From positions 252,001 through 316,000 of the forward strand of contig JADBJJ010000023.1 in assembly GCA_014874475.1 (NCBI GenBank): a stretch of 64,000 nucleotides of DNA, in the 5' to 3' direction. Under the pieces are notes generated by a model. It did no database searches. It was not told the DNA's origin and saw only the letters and a program-made list of their open reading frames with translations. Numbering within the stretch: the stretch's first letter is position 1; each line of letters opens with the position of its first letter. Below, piece after piece: positions 27,225 to 37,550 of the stretch. Both the position numbers and the translations under genes were made by a program. Origin of the DNA: Chloroflexota bacterium (GTDB lineage Bacteria > Chloroflexota > Anaerolineae > B4-G1 > DUEL01).

Positions 27225-27839
27225 TCAGTCCTCATCTTCAAGACGGTATGCGCGGGGCAAGAGTTCCTTCTGAGCCTGTAACATGTCCCGCAGACGGGCC
27301 CGGGCCCGCGCCAGACGGGATTTGACCGTCCCTACCGGAATCCCCACCGTATCGGCAATCTCCTGATAGTTCATTCCTTCCACATCCGAAAGGACCAATA
27401 CAACTCTCTGGTCAGAGGGGAGAGTGAGGATAGCCGACTGGAGGAATCGGGTCAGTTCTGCCTGCTGGGCCGCTTCCTCGGGCGTCGAGTGACCGTTGAC
27501 CAGAAAGGGGTTGGCCTCTTCATCCATCTCGCCGAAGGATTCCCATGAGACGGCGGGGCGGCGCTTGCGGCGGCGCAGTTCGTCGTAGCAGCGATTGGCA
27601 ACGGTGCGCATGAGCCAGGAAAGAAAGGAGCCACCCCGGAAAGTGGAGAGATGTCGGTAGGCCGCGATAAAGGTTTCCTGGGTGACGTCCTCAGCCGCTG
27701 CCGAGTCGCCCAGGATGCGGTAGGCGAGGTTATAGACCCGATCCTGGTAGGTCAGCACCAGTTCGTTGAAGGCGTCCAGATCGCCGCGCTGTGCGGCGGC
27801 GACCAGACGTCTCTCGTCCTGATTTCTTCCTGCGTTCAT
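27225..27839 (-). CDS. ECF-type RNA polymerase sigma factor
   Basis: About 204 residues. Region 2 shows DAFNELVLTYQDRVYNLAYR and DVTQETFIAAYRHL; region 4 shows LPSDQRVVLVLSDVEGMNYQEIA followed by GTVKSRLARARARL. This is the RpoE/SigW layout. The start is taken as ATG 27839; TTG 27851 is an alternative, and neither has a clear ribosome binding site. The stop lies one base from the anti-sigma ATG (TGATATG), so the two are made together. Its target promoters are unknown. Confidence 0.93.
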   Translation of the reverse strand: MNAGRNQDERRLVAAAQRGDLDAFNELVLTYQDRVYNLAYRILGDSAAAEDVTQETFIAAYRHLSTFRGGSFLSWLMRTVANRCYDELRRRKRRPAVSWESFGEMDEEANPFLVNGHSTPEEAAQQAELTRFLQSAILTLPSDQRVVLVLSDVEGMNYQEIADTVGIPVGTVKSRLARARARLRDMLQAQKELLPRAYRLEDED

Positions 27840-28212
27840 CAACGTCACCAATCCGGGCAGGATTGAAGGAAATGATCTTCGCTGTAGCGGCAGAGCCGCT
27901 ACTATATCTTTTCAGCCCTGTTGCAGAGAGTTCTGGATATTTTCCGCCCCCTCCCCTTCCCTTGCCGAAGGGGGAGGTGAAGGGAGTTGTAGATAGCACT
28001 GTGGGCGCCGCCCCTCAACCCTGCCCTTTTCCCATCTCCTCTCCGAAACAGGTGAGAAGAGGTAAACGCATTGCGTGAAATCCGGCGACCGGTTACCAAA
28101 TTGTAACGCGGCAGAAATCCCGTTCCGACCCATTTCCGTGTATGATGTTTACGGAAGTCCGGTAAGGACCGAGATTCCCGGACAGTCACGATGAAGCCAC
28201 GAGGAGGTCACA
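27840..28212. other. Intergenic region with hairpins, between divergent sigma and spoVS genes
   Basis: A perfect hairpin GTAGCGGC-AGA-GCCGCTAC lies at 27884-27902. A C-rich/G-rich inverted repeat (CCCCCTCCCCTTC...GAAGGGGGAGG) lies at about 27946-27985 and belongs to a family seen elsewhere in the window. TATGAT at 28141-28146 is a plausible -10 box for spoVS, but I find no good -35. No gene is visible. Confidence 0.5.
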
Positions 28213-28494
28213 ATGGAAATGATTAAAGTCGCTGCCGATTCCCGCTCCACCGCTGTGGCTGGAGCCATCGCTGGAGTTATTCGGGAACGGGGGAAGGTGG
28301 ATGTACGGGCCATTGGAGCCAGTGCTGTCAACCAGGCTGTGAAAGCCGTTGCCATTGCCCGAAGTTACCTGATGCCCGAGGGGATCGACATTGTTTGCAT
28401 TCCCTCCTTCTCCGAGGTAATGATTGATGGGCAAGAGCGGACGGCCGTTCACTTTACCGTAGAGACCCGATGCAACTCCAGCAAGGCCGCGTAG
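28213..28494 (+). CDS. spoVS: SpoVS-family protein
   Basis: Small DNA/RNA-binding Alba-like protein of 93 residues. The sequence is strongly conserved: IKVAADSRSTAVAGAIAGVIRE, then AIGASAVNQAVKA and AVHFTVE. In Bacillus it affects stage V of sporulation and septation; the family is also widespread in non-sporulating Thermus and Chloroflexota, where its role is unknown. GAGGAGGT precedes the ATG. The 3' end overlaps the PHP gene by 25 bp, and the last 8-10 residues are probably not conserved. Confidence 0.94.
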   Translation: MEMIKVAADSRSTAVAGAIAGVIRERGKVDVRAIGASAVNQAVKAVAIARSYLMPEGIDIVCIPSFSEVMIDGQERTAVHFTVETRCNSSKAA

Positions 28495-29354
28495 ACCTTC
28501 ATCTCCATACCACTGCTTCCGACGGGTCGTTGACACCGGCCGAAGTGGTTCAGTTGGCGCTGGAGCAGGGACTAGCCGCCGTCGCCCTGACGGACCACGA
28601 TACGGTGGCTGGGTTCACGGAAGCGCTGGCCGCTGCCAACGGGACCGGCCTGGAAATTGTCCCCGGAGTGGAAATCAGTTCCGATTGGCCGGTGGGAGAT
28701 TTTCACCTCCTGGGGCTGTATGTGGACCCGGAGGATGGCCCCCTCAACGCGCGGCTGGAGTCTATGCGAGTCGCCCGGTTGCATCGCGCCCGCAAAATGC
28801 TGGAACGCCTGGCAACTCTGGGGATGCCCCTGGAGTGGGATGAGGTCGCCGGTTCCCGCAACGAGAGCCGCGTGATCGGGCGACTTCACATTGCCCAGAC
28901 AATGATCCGTCGGGGCTATGTTTCAGGGGTCCAAGAAGCGTTTCAGCGCTATATTGGCCGGAACGGACCAGCGTATGTGCCCCGGTTGCGGATGTCGCCG
29001 GTGGAGGTCATCGGGCTGATCCGCCAGGCAGGAGGTGTGGCTGTGCTGGCCCATCCTGCAACCTCCGGCGTGGTGGAGTCCATCCCAACCCTGGCCTCCC
29101 TGGGTCTGCAGGGCCTGGAGGTCTACTACCCGGATCATTCCCCTGAAGATGTCAAGGTGCTGTTAGCGATGGCTCGTCGGTACCGCCTGCTGGTGACCGG
29201 AGGGAGCGATTTTCACGGCTTCGGAGTGGGTGCGGGGGCTCCGTTGGGATCCGTGGCGGTGCCCCTGCGATTGCTCCGGCGACTGCAGCGGGCAGCCGAA
29301 GTGGCCCGACAACCAGAGGAGAGGCCCATTTCCACCCTGGCGGCTAACTGCTGA
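28470..29354 (+). CDS. PHP-domain phosphoesterase (RNase AM / nucleoside bisphosphatase type)
   Basis: 294 residues. The metal-binding motifs of the PHP fold are clear: VDLHLHTTASDGSLTP, ALTDHDTVAG, PGVEISSDW, AVLAHPATSG and TGGSDFHGFG. This matches the family of trinuclear-metal 3',5'-nucleoside bisphosphate phosphatases and RNase AM, which trims 5' ends of RNA. It overlaps spoVS, so the two are co-expressed. The exact substrate cannot be told from sequence. Confidence 0.9.
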   Translation: MQLQQGRVDLHLHTTASDGSLTPAEVVQLALEQGLAAVALTDHDTVAGFTEALAAANGTGLEIVPGVEISSDWPVGDFHLLGLYVDPEDGPLNARLESMRVARLHRARKMLERLATLGMPLEWDEVAGSRNESRVIGRLHIAQTMIRRGYVSGVQEAFQRYIGRNGPAYVPRLRMSPVEVIGLIRQAGGVAVLAHPATSGVVESIPTLASLGLQGLEVYYPDHSPEDVKVLLAMARRYRLLVTGGSDFHGFGVGAGAPLGSVAVPLRLLRRLQRAAEVARQPEERPISTLAANC

Positions 29355-29412
29355 AACGGAATGGGCGATGCTATTTACAGCGGCGGCTCTGCCACTGCTG
29401 CAAACATTCTCC

Positions 29413-30405
29413 CTACAGGTCAAATCCCAGCAGAACCTCTAGCGTCAACTGAGGATTGGCGTTACGGCGTATCCGGTCCATAGCCGTCCGAAGGGCCTGG
29501 ATTCGGGCGACAACTTGGGCTGGCGTGAACCGGTTCGCCATCTGCTCCAGCCGGGCTCGCTGGTCCAGGTTGGTCAGTGGGGATTCCCCTGCTGTGTCTG
29601 CCGCGACACCTCCCACCATCAGGAGGACATCCCGCCACCATCCGGCCCAGATGTCCAGTGCCTCCTGGGCGGCTTCGGGATCGCGTGCCAGTTCTGCCGC
29701 ATAACGGAAACGTTCCGTCAACGGCGCCTGGACCAGCATAACCATTTCCTCTATCCGTTGCTGCCGCTGCCGGAGAAGGTCTGGCTCGGTGGCAGCCCGC
29801 ACGGCCCAACCCAATCGTCCCCCGCTGAGATGCGCCAATCGGCTCGCCGTTTCGGCGTCCGCTCCCCACCGCATCTGCAACGCGCTGGCAACCTGCGGGA
29901 CGGGGATTGGACGAAGCGGGACTACCTGGCATCGGGATACAATAGTCGGCAGAAGCGAATCGGTATCAGGGGCCAGCAGAATCAGGACAACAAAATCGGG
30001 CGGTTCTTCCAGGGTCTTGAGCAGGGCATTGGCTGCTGAAGGAGTGGCCTGGTCAAAGCGGTCCAGGACTGCGACCCGGTAGGTAGCCATGTTGGGCGTT
30101 AAGGAGAGATGGCGCTGGAGTTCTCGGACCTGCTCCACTTTCAACCGCCCCGCCTCCGACTCGGGCTGTACCCAGAACAGGTCGGGGTGGTTGCCGCTGG
30201 CAACCAGGCGGCAGGACCGACACTCTCCGCAGGGGCGCGAATCTCCCTGGCAGAGGAGCGCGGAGGCCAGCGCCCGTGCCAGCGTCCCCTTACCAACACC
30301 CGGCGGGCCAGTGAAGAGGTAGGCATGGGAAAGTTCGCCCTCCTCCAATGCCTGACGGAGGAGATGGACGGCCCACTCGTGTCCGACGATGCCCCAGTTT
30401 TCCAT
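29413..30405 (-). CDS. holB: DNA polymerase III subunit delta'
   Basis: Clamp-loader subunit of 330 residues. Walker A is FTGPPGVGKGTLARALA, followed by the four-cysteine zinc module (CQGDSRPCGECRSC), and the sensor region NALLKTLEEPP. The frame is open to 30591, but the family start is MENWGIVGHEWAV at 30405. It closes an operon with rlmB, a membrane protein, cysS and a PIN-TRAM gene. The SRC motif (TIVSRCQVV) that contacts neighbouring subunits is intact. Confidence 0.93.
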   Translation of the reverse strand: MENWGIVGHEWAVHLLRQALEEGELSHAYLFTGPPGVGKGTLARALASALLCQGDSRPCGECRSCRLVASGNHPDLFWVQPESEAGRLKVEQVRELQRHLSLTPNMATYRVAVLDRFDQATPSAANALLKTLEEPPDFVVLILLAPDTDSLLPTIVSRCQVVPLRPIPVPQVASALQMRWGADAETASRLAHLSGGRLGWAVRAATEPDLLRQRQQRIEEMVMLVQAPLTERFRYAAELARDPEAAQEALDIWAGWWRDVLLMVGGVAADTAGESPLTNLDQRARLEQMANRFTPAQVVARIQALRTAMDRIRRNANPQLTLEVLLGFDL

Positions 30406-30470
30406 AACGGGATTTATGGGATGGCTATCACCGCTGTCGGCCAGTGCGCGGACGTAACTTTTACAGGGAT

Positions 30471-31223
30471 TCACCCGCCCCTGGCGGCTGCCCGCTGTCG
30501 CCAGACCTCGTAGAGAACAATGGAGCCAGCGACGGCAGCGTTGAGGGATGTGACGTTCCCGACCATAGGGAGTTGAACCATCCGGTCGCACCGTTCCCGA
30601 ACCAGCCGACGCAGACCTTCTCCTTCGCTACCGACCACCAGGGCAAGGGGGCCGGTGAGGTCTACCTGGTCGTACCTCTGAGCGCCCCAAACGGCTTCCA
30701 GTCCGACCACCCAGATATCGCGCGCCTTCAGCCGTTCTATGGTCTCCGGCAGATTGGGCACCTGGGCAATCCGAAGGTGTTCTGCAGCCCCGGCGGAGGT
30801 GTGCACCACGGTGGGGGTAATGCCAACAGCCCGGCGTTGCTGGATGACCACCCCATGGACGCCGACGGCCTCGGCGGTGCGTAGGAGTGTGCCCACATTC
30901 TGGGGATCCTGCAGGAGGTCCAGCAGCAGTAGCAAGAGGGGATCAGAGCGCCGCGCGCTTTCGGCCAGAATGTCCTCCAGGTCGGCATATGGGTACTCGC
31001 TGACCTCCAGGGCTACTCCCTGATGGTTGGCCTCCCCCAGCCAGTCCAGATGGCGGCGAGGAACACGCTCCACCGGCACCCCGGTTCGCTCCGCCAGGGT
31101 CAGGATGTCGCCCACAATGCCCATCGCACGGACAGTATCGGCGACCATCAGGCGGAAGAATTGCCGCCGTCTGGCCCGCAGCGACTCATAAACAGCATTC
31201 CGTCCGTAAAGGGTTTCGCGCAT
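30471..31223 (-). CDS. rlmB: 23S rRNA (guanosine-2'-O-)-methyltransferase RlmB/TrmH family
   Basis: SPOUT-class RNA methyltransferase of 250 residues. The N-terminal substrate-binding part starts LYGRNAVYESLRARRRQFFRL. The three SPOUT motifs are DLLQDPQNVGTLLRTAEAVG, LALVVGSEGEGLRRLVRERCD and VQLPMVGNVTSLNAAVAGSI. The target is most likely G2251 of 23S rRNA by family; some members act on tRNA. It lies between holB and a small membrane protein. Confidence 0.92.
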   Translation of the reverse strand: MRETLYGRNAVYESLRARRRQFFRLMVADTVRAMGIVGDILTLAERTGVPVERVPRRHLDWLGEANHQGVALEVSEYPYADLEDILAESARRSDPLLLLLLDLLQDPQNVGTLLRTAEAVGVHGVVIQQRRAVGITPTVVHTSAGAAEHLRIAQVPNLPETIERLKARDIWVVGLEAVWGAQRYDQVDLTGPLALVVGSEGEGLRRLVRERCDRMVQLPMVGNVTSLNAAVAGSIVLYEVWRQRAAARGG

Positions 31224-31268
31224 AGAGTCAATCGCGACACCACAGATGACCGCCGTCTCTCCAATCCT

Positions 31269-31697
31269 TCATTCCCTCACTGTCCGGGTGGTGAAAATCA
31301 CCAGGACGATTCCCAGACCCAGCAGCCAGAAGTGAATCAGGGCCTCTATAAGGATTTCCGGATGTTGATAGAGATAGAGGCCGTTCTGAAGGAAGAACAG
31401 AATGTCCATCAGGGCCAGGAACAGTATTGCGCTGCCGGCCATACCGGCCCAGTGCCGACCCCACTGCCGTTGCCGTAACAGGCCGAAGGCGCCGATGAAA
31501 GAGGCCAGAATCATCCATCCATCGGCGACGATAAACGAACGCTCCCACGGGTACCATGCCGGGCATATCTGGGCCAGGAACCCCTCCTGAGGGTTCTTAA
31601 AGGCGAAGACGATCCAGAAGATAAGCGTTCCCAGCCCGGTCAGACCCAGCAGGACGGCCAAGATGTTTTTGCCACTTTTTAAATTTCTACTCGCCAT
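31269..31697 (-). CDS. Small membrane protein, unknown function
   Basis: 142 residues with four hydrophobic segments (about 12-31, 50-70, 80-102 and 115-137). The ATG at 31697 lies inside the last codons of cysS (19-bp overlap), so it is translationally coupled. The frame is open to 31775, but that part lies entirely within cysS. I do not recognise the family; conserved motifs are not evident beyond aromatic residues near the membrane. Confidence 0.7.
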   Translation of the reverse strand: MASRNLKSGKNILAVLLGLTGLGTLIFWIVFAFKNPQEGFLAQICPAWYPWERSFIVADGWMILASFIGAFGLLRQRQWGRHWAGMAGSAILFLALMDILFFLQNGLYLYQHPEILIEALIHFWLLGLGIVLVIFTTRTVRE

Positions 31698-33133
31698 GTC
31701 GGTCCTTCCGGTCGGTCCTCCACAATGATGCCCAGTTCTGCCAGGCGCTGGCGGATGGCATCGGCGTGCGCCCAATCCTTCGCGGTCCGATACTCCTGCC
31801 GCAGGTCCAGAATCAACCGCATCAGCCCGTCCACCAGCCCACTGCGCGCTTCCGGCGGCTCCAGTTGGTCGGGGATAATACCCAGAATCTGGCCTCCCAG
31901 TTCGCTGAACATCTGGTCTATGGCAGCGAGGGTGCCCCGAGTCACAGACTGCCCGGAATCCAGCATCCGGTTGACCGCGCGCGCCAGGTCGTGCAGCGCG
32001 GCTATAGCCCTGGGAGTGTTGAAATCATCGTCCATTGCCGAGAGGAATGCCTCCCGGTACGGGTCCAGGTCATTTACATATGAAAGGTCTGCAGTGCCCT
32101 CTGGCATCGCCAACTCCTTCATTCGGGCCCGGACGGCGCGGACGGTGTTGTGGAGACGGCGAACCCCCTGCTCGGCGGCCTGCATGGCTTCGCGGGAATA
32201 GTCCAGCGTCCCCCGGTAATGGGCGGAGAGAATAAAAGCCCGGATGACCTCCGGACGATAGAGTTTTAGGGCATCCTTAATGGTCAGGAAATTGCCCAGG
32301 CTCTTGCTCATCTTGACCCCGTCCACCGTCAGAGAACCGGCGAGAATCCAGTAGCGGGCAAAGGGGTTGCCGGTGACGGCTTCCGCCTGGGCGATTTCGC
32401 ATTCGTTGTGGGGGAAAAGGTTATCTATCCCGCCGCCGTGGATGTCAAAAGTCTCCCCCAGATATTTGGTCGCCATGACGGAGCACTCAATATGCCAGCC
32501 GGGATAGCCCCAGCCCCAGGGGGAGGGCCAGCGCAGGATGTGTTCCGGCTCCGCACGCTTCCAGAGGGCAAAGTCTGCGGGGTGGCGCTTCTCCTCCCGC
32601 ACTTCTACCCGCGCGCCGGGTTCCAGTTCCTCCACCTTCCGACCGGAGAGTTTCCCGTATTCGGGGAACTTCTCCACGGAAAAATAAACGTTGCCATCCA
32701 CTTCGTAGGCGTAGCCCTTCTCTATCAGCGTCTTGATCCACTCAATCTGCTCGGGGATATGGGCGCTGGCGCGAGGGGAGATGTTCGGGCGGACGACGCC
32801 CAGCGCGTCCATGTCCTCAAAGTAGGAGCGGGTGTAAATTTCCACCAGTTCCATCGGCTCCACCCGCTCCCGCCGGGCACCTTTAAGGATGCGGTCTTCC
32901 CCTGTATCCAGCAGATGACCCACATCGGTGATGTTCTGAACGTAGCGGACTTTGTAGCCCAGGAAGCGGAAGTACCGCACCACCGTGTCCATAGCGACAT
33001 AGAGTTTGGCATGGCCCAGGTGGGCATGGTCGTAGACGGTGGGGCCGCAGACGTACATGTACACCCGTCCGCGCTCCAAGGGTTTGAAGACTTCTTTTTG
33101 ACGAGTCAGATAATTGTAGACCTGCAGGGCCAT
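31679..33133 (-). CDS. cysS: Cysteine--tRNA ligase
   Basis: Class I aminoacyl-tRNA synthetase of 484 residues. The HIGH motif appears as [10 protein letters not shown] and the KMSKS loop as [13 protein letters not shown]. Zinc ligands are visible in YVCGPTVY, in the HIECSVMA region and in [10 protein letters not shown]. The start at 33133 ([14 protein letters not shown]) is the family start; an open frame extends to 33187. It lies 28 bp after the PIN-TRAM gene. Confidence 0.96.
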   Translation of the reverse strand: MALQVYNYLTRQKEVFKPLERGRVYMYVCGPTVYDHAHLGHAKLYVAMDTVVRYFRFLGYKVRYVQNITDVGHLLDTGEDRILKGARRERVEPMELVEIYTRSYFEDMDALGVVRPNISPRASAHIPEQIEWIKTLIEKGYAYEVDGNVYFSVEKFPEYGKLSGRKVEELEPGARVEVREEKRHPADFALWKRAEPEHILRWPSPWGWGYPGWHIECSVMATKYLGETFDIHGGGIDNLFPHNECEIAQAEAVTGNPFARYWILAGSLTVDGVKMSKSLGNFLTIKDALKLYRPEVIRAFILSAHYRGTLDYSREAMQAAEQGVRRLHNTVRAVRARMKELAMPEGTADLSYVNDLDPYREAFLSAMDDDFNTPRAIAALHDLARAVNRMLDSGQSVTRGTLAAIDQMFSELGGQILGIIPDQLEPPEARSGLVDGLMRLILDLRQEYRTAKDWAHADAIRQRLAELGIIVEDRPEGPTWRVEI

Positions 33134-33161
33134 TCGTCTCCCTCCTGTTTCGTACCCTATA

Positions 33162-34205
33162 CTACGTATGTTCCACCGGGCGGGCAAATATCATCCGACC
33201 GGCAGCAGTCTGAAGAACTTTCGTCACCACTGTATCTATCTCCGCACCGATGAAGGAGCGACCGTTCTCCACCACAACCATTGTCCCGTCCTCCAGGTAG
33301 CCCACGCCCTGGTCGGGCTCCTTGCCTTCCTGGATGATGTGCACCTTCAGGCCCTCGCCAGGCAGATAAACGGCGCGCACTGCGTTGGCCAGTTCGTTGA
33401 CGTTCAGCACCGTCACGCCCTGAAGTTCCGCCACCCGGTTCAGGTTGTAGTCGTTGGTGATGATCGGACAGCGGAGGCGTCGGGCCAGCAGGACCAGTTT
33501 GTCGTCTGCCGAACGGGCCTCGGGGGCATCCAGGTCCACAATTCGCACCGGGACGCCGGGTTCTTCCTGGAGGCGGCGGAGCATATCCAGCCCGCGTCGC
33601 CCCCGATTGCGCCGCAGCGGGTCGGGGGAGTCGGCGATGTGCTGGAGTTCATTAAGGATGAAGTGCGGCACCAGCATCTCGCTGCGAATAAACCCGGTCC
33701 GGCTGATGTCAGCGATGCGCCCGTCAATGATGACACTGGTATCCAGAAGGACTGGGGGAATCTCCCCCCAGTCTTCGGGCCGTTCGGGGAGCCGTCCTCT
33801 CAGGAAGGCGAAGATTTCCTGCTGTCGGGACGTCATCACCAGCACGCCAATGTAGCCGAAGAGCACCGCGCTGATGAAGGGCAGTATCTGGTTCAGAGGG
33901 CGGGGCAGCATAGAGAGGGGGAATGTGCTCAGCGAAGCAACGATCAGGCCGATGATCAATCCGAGAATGGCCGCCAGTAGTTGCTGGACGGGCATCCGGT
34001 TGATTTTCTGACGCAGGAATCGCAGCGGGCGCACTGTGAGGTATGGGGTGAGGGTTAGACCTGCCAGGGCGCCGACCAGCATAAAGGTCGTGCCATACAG
34101 ATAAGCAGAGGTTTCCGCAAGGGCAGCAAAACGCACACCTAATACCAGTCCTCCAACAGCCAGAACAAGCATGCCCACTATTCGGGAGATGAAATCGGAG
34201 CTCAT
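33162..34205 (-). CDS. Membrane PIN-TRAM domain protein (YacL family)
   Basis: 347 residues. An N-terminal block of about four membrane segments (about 5-140) is followed by a PIN nuclease domain (VLLDTSVIIDGRIADI with the catalytic aspartates, DDKLVLLARRL, ITNDYNLNRVAELQGV) and a C-terminal TRAM domain (GEGLKVHIIQEGKEPDQGVGYLEDGTMV). This is the YacL layout, a conserved but poorly understood predicted membrane-bound RNase. GGAGGAG lies before the ATG at 34205, which I prefer to the upstream codons that remain open to 34463. Confidence 0.9.
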   Translation of the reverse strand: MSSDFISRIVGMLVLAVGGLVLGVRFAALAETSAYLYGTTFMLVGALAGLTLTPYLTVRPLRFLRQKINRMPVQQLLAAILGLIIGLIVASLSTFPLSMLPRPLNQILPFISAVLFGYIGVLVMTSRQQEIFAFLRGRLPERPEDWGEIPPVLLDTSVIIDGRIADISRTGFIRSEMLVPHFILNELQHIADSPDPLRRNRGRRGLDMLRRLQEEPGVPVRIVDLDAPEARSADDKLVLLARRLRCPIITNDYNLNRVAELQGVTVLNVNELANAVRAVYLPGEGLKVHIIQEGKEPDQGVGYLEDGTMVVVENGRSFIGAEIDTVVTKVLQTAAGRMIFARPVEHT

Positions 34206-34435
34206 TCCACTCCTCCTTCCGACGGCGCGATAGAGTTGATGGGGCACTGATGTCCGGCTAGTCCATCGGCGGAGGCAAAGAGCGGCGAATGAAGTGGCAA
34301 AAAGGCTTAATGATTCAGAATGAGACCAGGAAACGCTTCTCGTATCGCTCCGCCGTCCATCATGGCAACAATAAATTCGCAAAAATACCCGCCATATGGA
34401 GGACCGGCCAGCATCGCTCAGCCCGCAGCAAAGAT
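34206..34435. other. 5' leader region of the PIN-TRAM operon, no gene
   Basis: About 220 bp between the ATG at 34205 and the likely promoter at 34436-34463. I see no coding region, strong hairpin or T-run. It would form a long untranslated leader. Confidence 0.4.
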
Positions 34436-34463
34436 ATCTTATCACACTCCTATAAAAAGTCAA
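34436..34463 (-). promoter_or_regulatory. Promoter of the PIN-TRAM/cysS operon
   Basis: Reading the minus strand: TTGACT (34463-34458), 16 bp, TAAGAT (34441-34436). Its -35 box overlaps the left direct repeat of the element at 34468-34852. Confidence 0.5.
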
Positions 34464-34467
34464 AAGG

Positions 34468-34852
34468 CTGAAGTTCGGACATCTGCTTTTTCACATTCAG
34501 GCCTCCCCCGGGCCGCTCTCCGGATCAGCGTTTTTGACCCTCAACCCGAGGGGCGAGGAACCCCTTTGGAACCAAGGGTCCGGCCACGCTGCGGGGTAGG
34601 CTGTAGCCATCACTCTATTTTCGGCGGGTGGAAGAGAGGAGAAGCGGATGGATTTTTCCTTCGCCCTCCTCCCCTGGCCGAAGGCCGGAGGGAGGGAGGA
34701 TCAAAGAGGCGAGGGGGGATACGCGGCCCCCCCGCCCACCCCGGAGAGGGTTGATACGAAACCTGCGCTTGTTCAAGAGTAAAGGCGGAGCCGATGAGAA
34801 GAGCAGGGAATCCCTGCAGATATCCTTATCCCAACTCGTGTCCGGACCTCAG
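34468..34852. mobile_element. Candidate MITE-like non-autonomous element (385 bp)
   Basis: The left end CTGAAGTTCGGACAT and the right end GTGTCCGGACCTCAG are inverted copies matching at 12 of 15 positions. Both are flanked by the same 6-bp direct repeat AAAAGG (34462-34467 and 34853-34858), as expected for a target duplication. The 15-bp left end occurs exactly, in reverse orientation, at the right end of the palindrome 5658-5755. The interior has no convincing gene and holds GC-rich palindromes, for example CTCCCCTGGCCGAAGGCCGG near 34668. No transposase is present, so it would need one in trans. Confidence 0.5.
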
Positions 34853-34926
34853 AAAAGGCGATAGAGAACAGACGATAGAGAGCCGACCCCAGATGACTGT
34901 GGACTGATCACTGAGTGCGGAGGGGA

Positions 34927-35412
34927 CTACTTGCCGGGCTGGATGCTCTGCCGCCAGGCCATGCCTCCCAGGGCCAGGAGTCGTTTCAAGTGTCTCTGCA
35001 AATAGTGATCCGTCAACTGAGCCCGGACGGCAGGGTCCAGATGGTACTCGTTGATGATAAATTCCAGAACCGTGTTGATTTCGGAATGTTCCAGGTCGTG
35101 AGCATAGTAGTATGCATCGTTCAGGTCACGGAGGCCTTGAAGCGTATCCTGGGGAGAGAACTTTAGGCATTCCCGCAGTTTGTGCATCATATCCGGATTG
35201 GCCGGAGCCTGCAGTTGCTCGGGGGTCAGGCGAGCCCGAACCTCTTCCAGGAAGCGAATGTGTTCTTCTTCGTCCTCCATCATTTTCTGCCAGATAGCAG
35301 CAACGCGAGGGACATGACCGAATAGACGGAGCAGCCCTTCATAGAATTCTCTCGCTATCTGTTCAGCCTGGATGGCCAGGGAAAATAGTGTCTCCACCGT
35401 GTCCTCGCTCAT
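34927..35412 (-). CDS. Ferritin-like / rubrerythrin-family protein
   Basis: 161 residues, all helical in appearance. Conserved metal ligands fit the ferritin-like four-helix bundle: E in AIQAEQIAREFYE, EDEEEHIRFLEE, and DLEHSEINTVLE with another Glu/His set. There is no rubredoxin domain. GAGG lies before the ATG at 35412. The gene begins 9 bp after the methylmalonyl-CoA mutase stop, so the two are co-transcribed. Possible roles are iron storage, peroxide defence or a di-iron oxidase; none is proved. Confidence 0.78.
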   Translation of the reverse strand: MSEDTVETLFSLAIQAEQIAREFYEGLLRLFGHVPRVAAIWQKMMEDEEEHIRFLEEVRARLTPEQLQAPANPDMMHKLRECLKFSPQDTLQGLRDLNDAYYYAHDLEHSEINTVLEFIINEYHLDPAVRAQLTDHYLQRHLKRLLALGGMAWRQSIQPGK

Positions 35413-35421
35413 TTTCCTCAC

Positions 35422-37086
<1,665 letters not shown>

Positions 37087-37101
37087 CGGGCCTCCTGGAG
37101 A

Positions 37102-37172
37102 AGAATCAGGGAATCGGAGAATAGAGAATCAGAGAATCGGAGAATCGGAGAATCGGAGAATCGGAGAATTGG
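37102..37172. repeat. 8-bp tandem repeat (AGAATCGG)n upstream of mcmA
   Basis: About nine units, most of them AGAATCGG, with single-base variants at both edges (AGAATCAG, GGAATCGG, AGAATTGG) and one 7-bp unit. It starts about 15 bp before the mcmA ATG on the minus strand, so it sits in the mcmA leader. The unit number could vary by slippage. Confidence 0.85.
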
Positions 37173-37471
37173 TTTGCATTTTTGCAAGCGTTAAAATTGT
37201 TGCTTTCTGCCTCCAGCCCCGTCTTTTGCCCGCGCGCCTTCGGCGGCAGGAGAGGGGTGGGAAGTTGGAGGATTCGGCGGTAGCCTCCAACCGCCGCCCC
37301 ATCCTCTCTTCATCCCCCCACCCAACCCTCTCTTCATCCCCCCGCTCGGGGACAGAGGGAGAGCCAGGGGCAATGAGGTTCGCACGGGCGCAGAGGGTGT
37401 CCACCAAATGATGAGCCACCTCTCACGGGCTACTAAAATATACCGCGAAAGTGAAATATGGTCAAAAGAAC
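37173..37471. other. Intergenic region without genes
   Basis: Between mcmA and pyrD. It holds a direct repeat of CCTCTCTTCATCCCCCC (near 37300-37345) and a CTTCGGCGGCAGGAGAGGGG hairpin half near 37228-37257. No coding region or RNA gene is visible. Confidence 0.5.
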
Positions 37472-37500
37472 TTGACATTCTCCCCTTCCAATGGTATAAG
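37472..37500 (+). promoter_or_regulatory. Promoter of pyrD
   Basis: TTGACA (37472-37477), 17 bp, TATAAG (37495-37500). The start near 37507 gives a leader of about 45 nt. Confidence 0.7.
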
Positions 37501-37550
37501 CATCCGTTAGGGATTCCTCCGATGGCCTGGAATGAGAGCAAAGATAAGAA

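Noticed and set aside
33162-34463. Long N-terminal extension of the PIN-TRAM protein
   Set aside because: The upstream part overlaps the likely promoter and lacks membrane or domain features; the ATG at 34205 has a strong ribosome binding site.
37102-37172. CRISPR array
   Set aside because: Units are 8 bp with no spacers; it is a simple tandem repeat.
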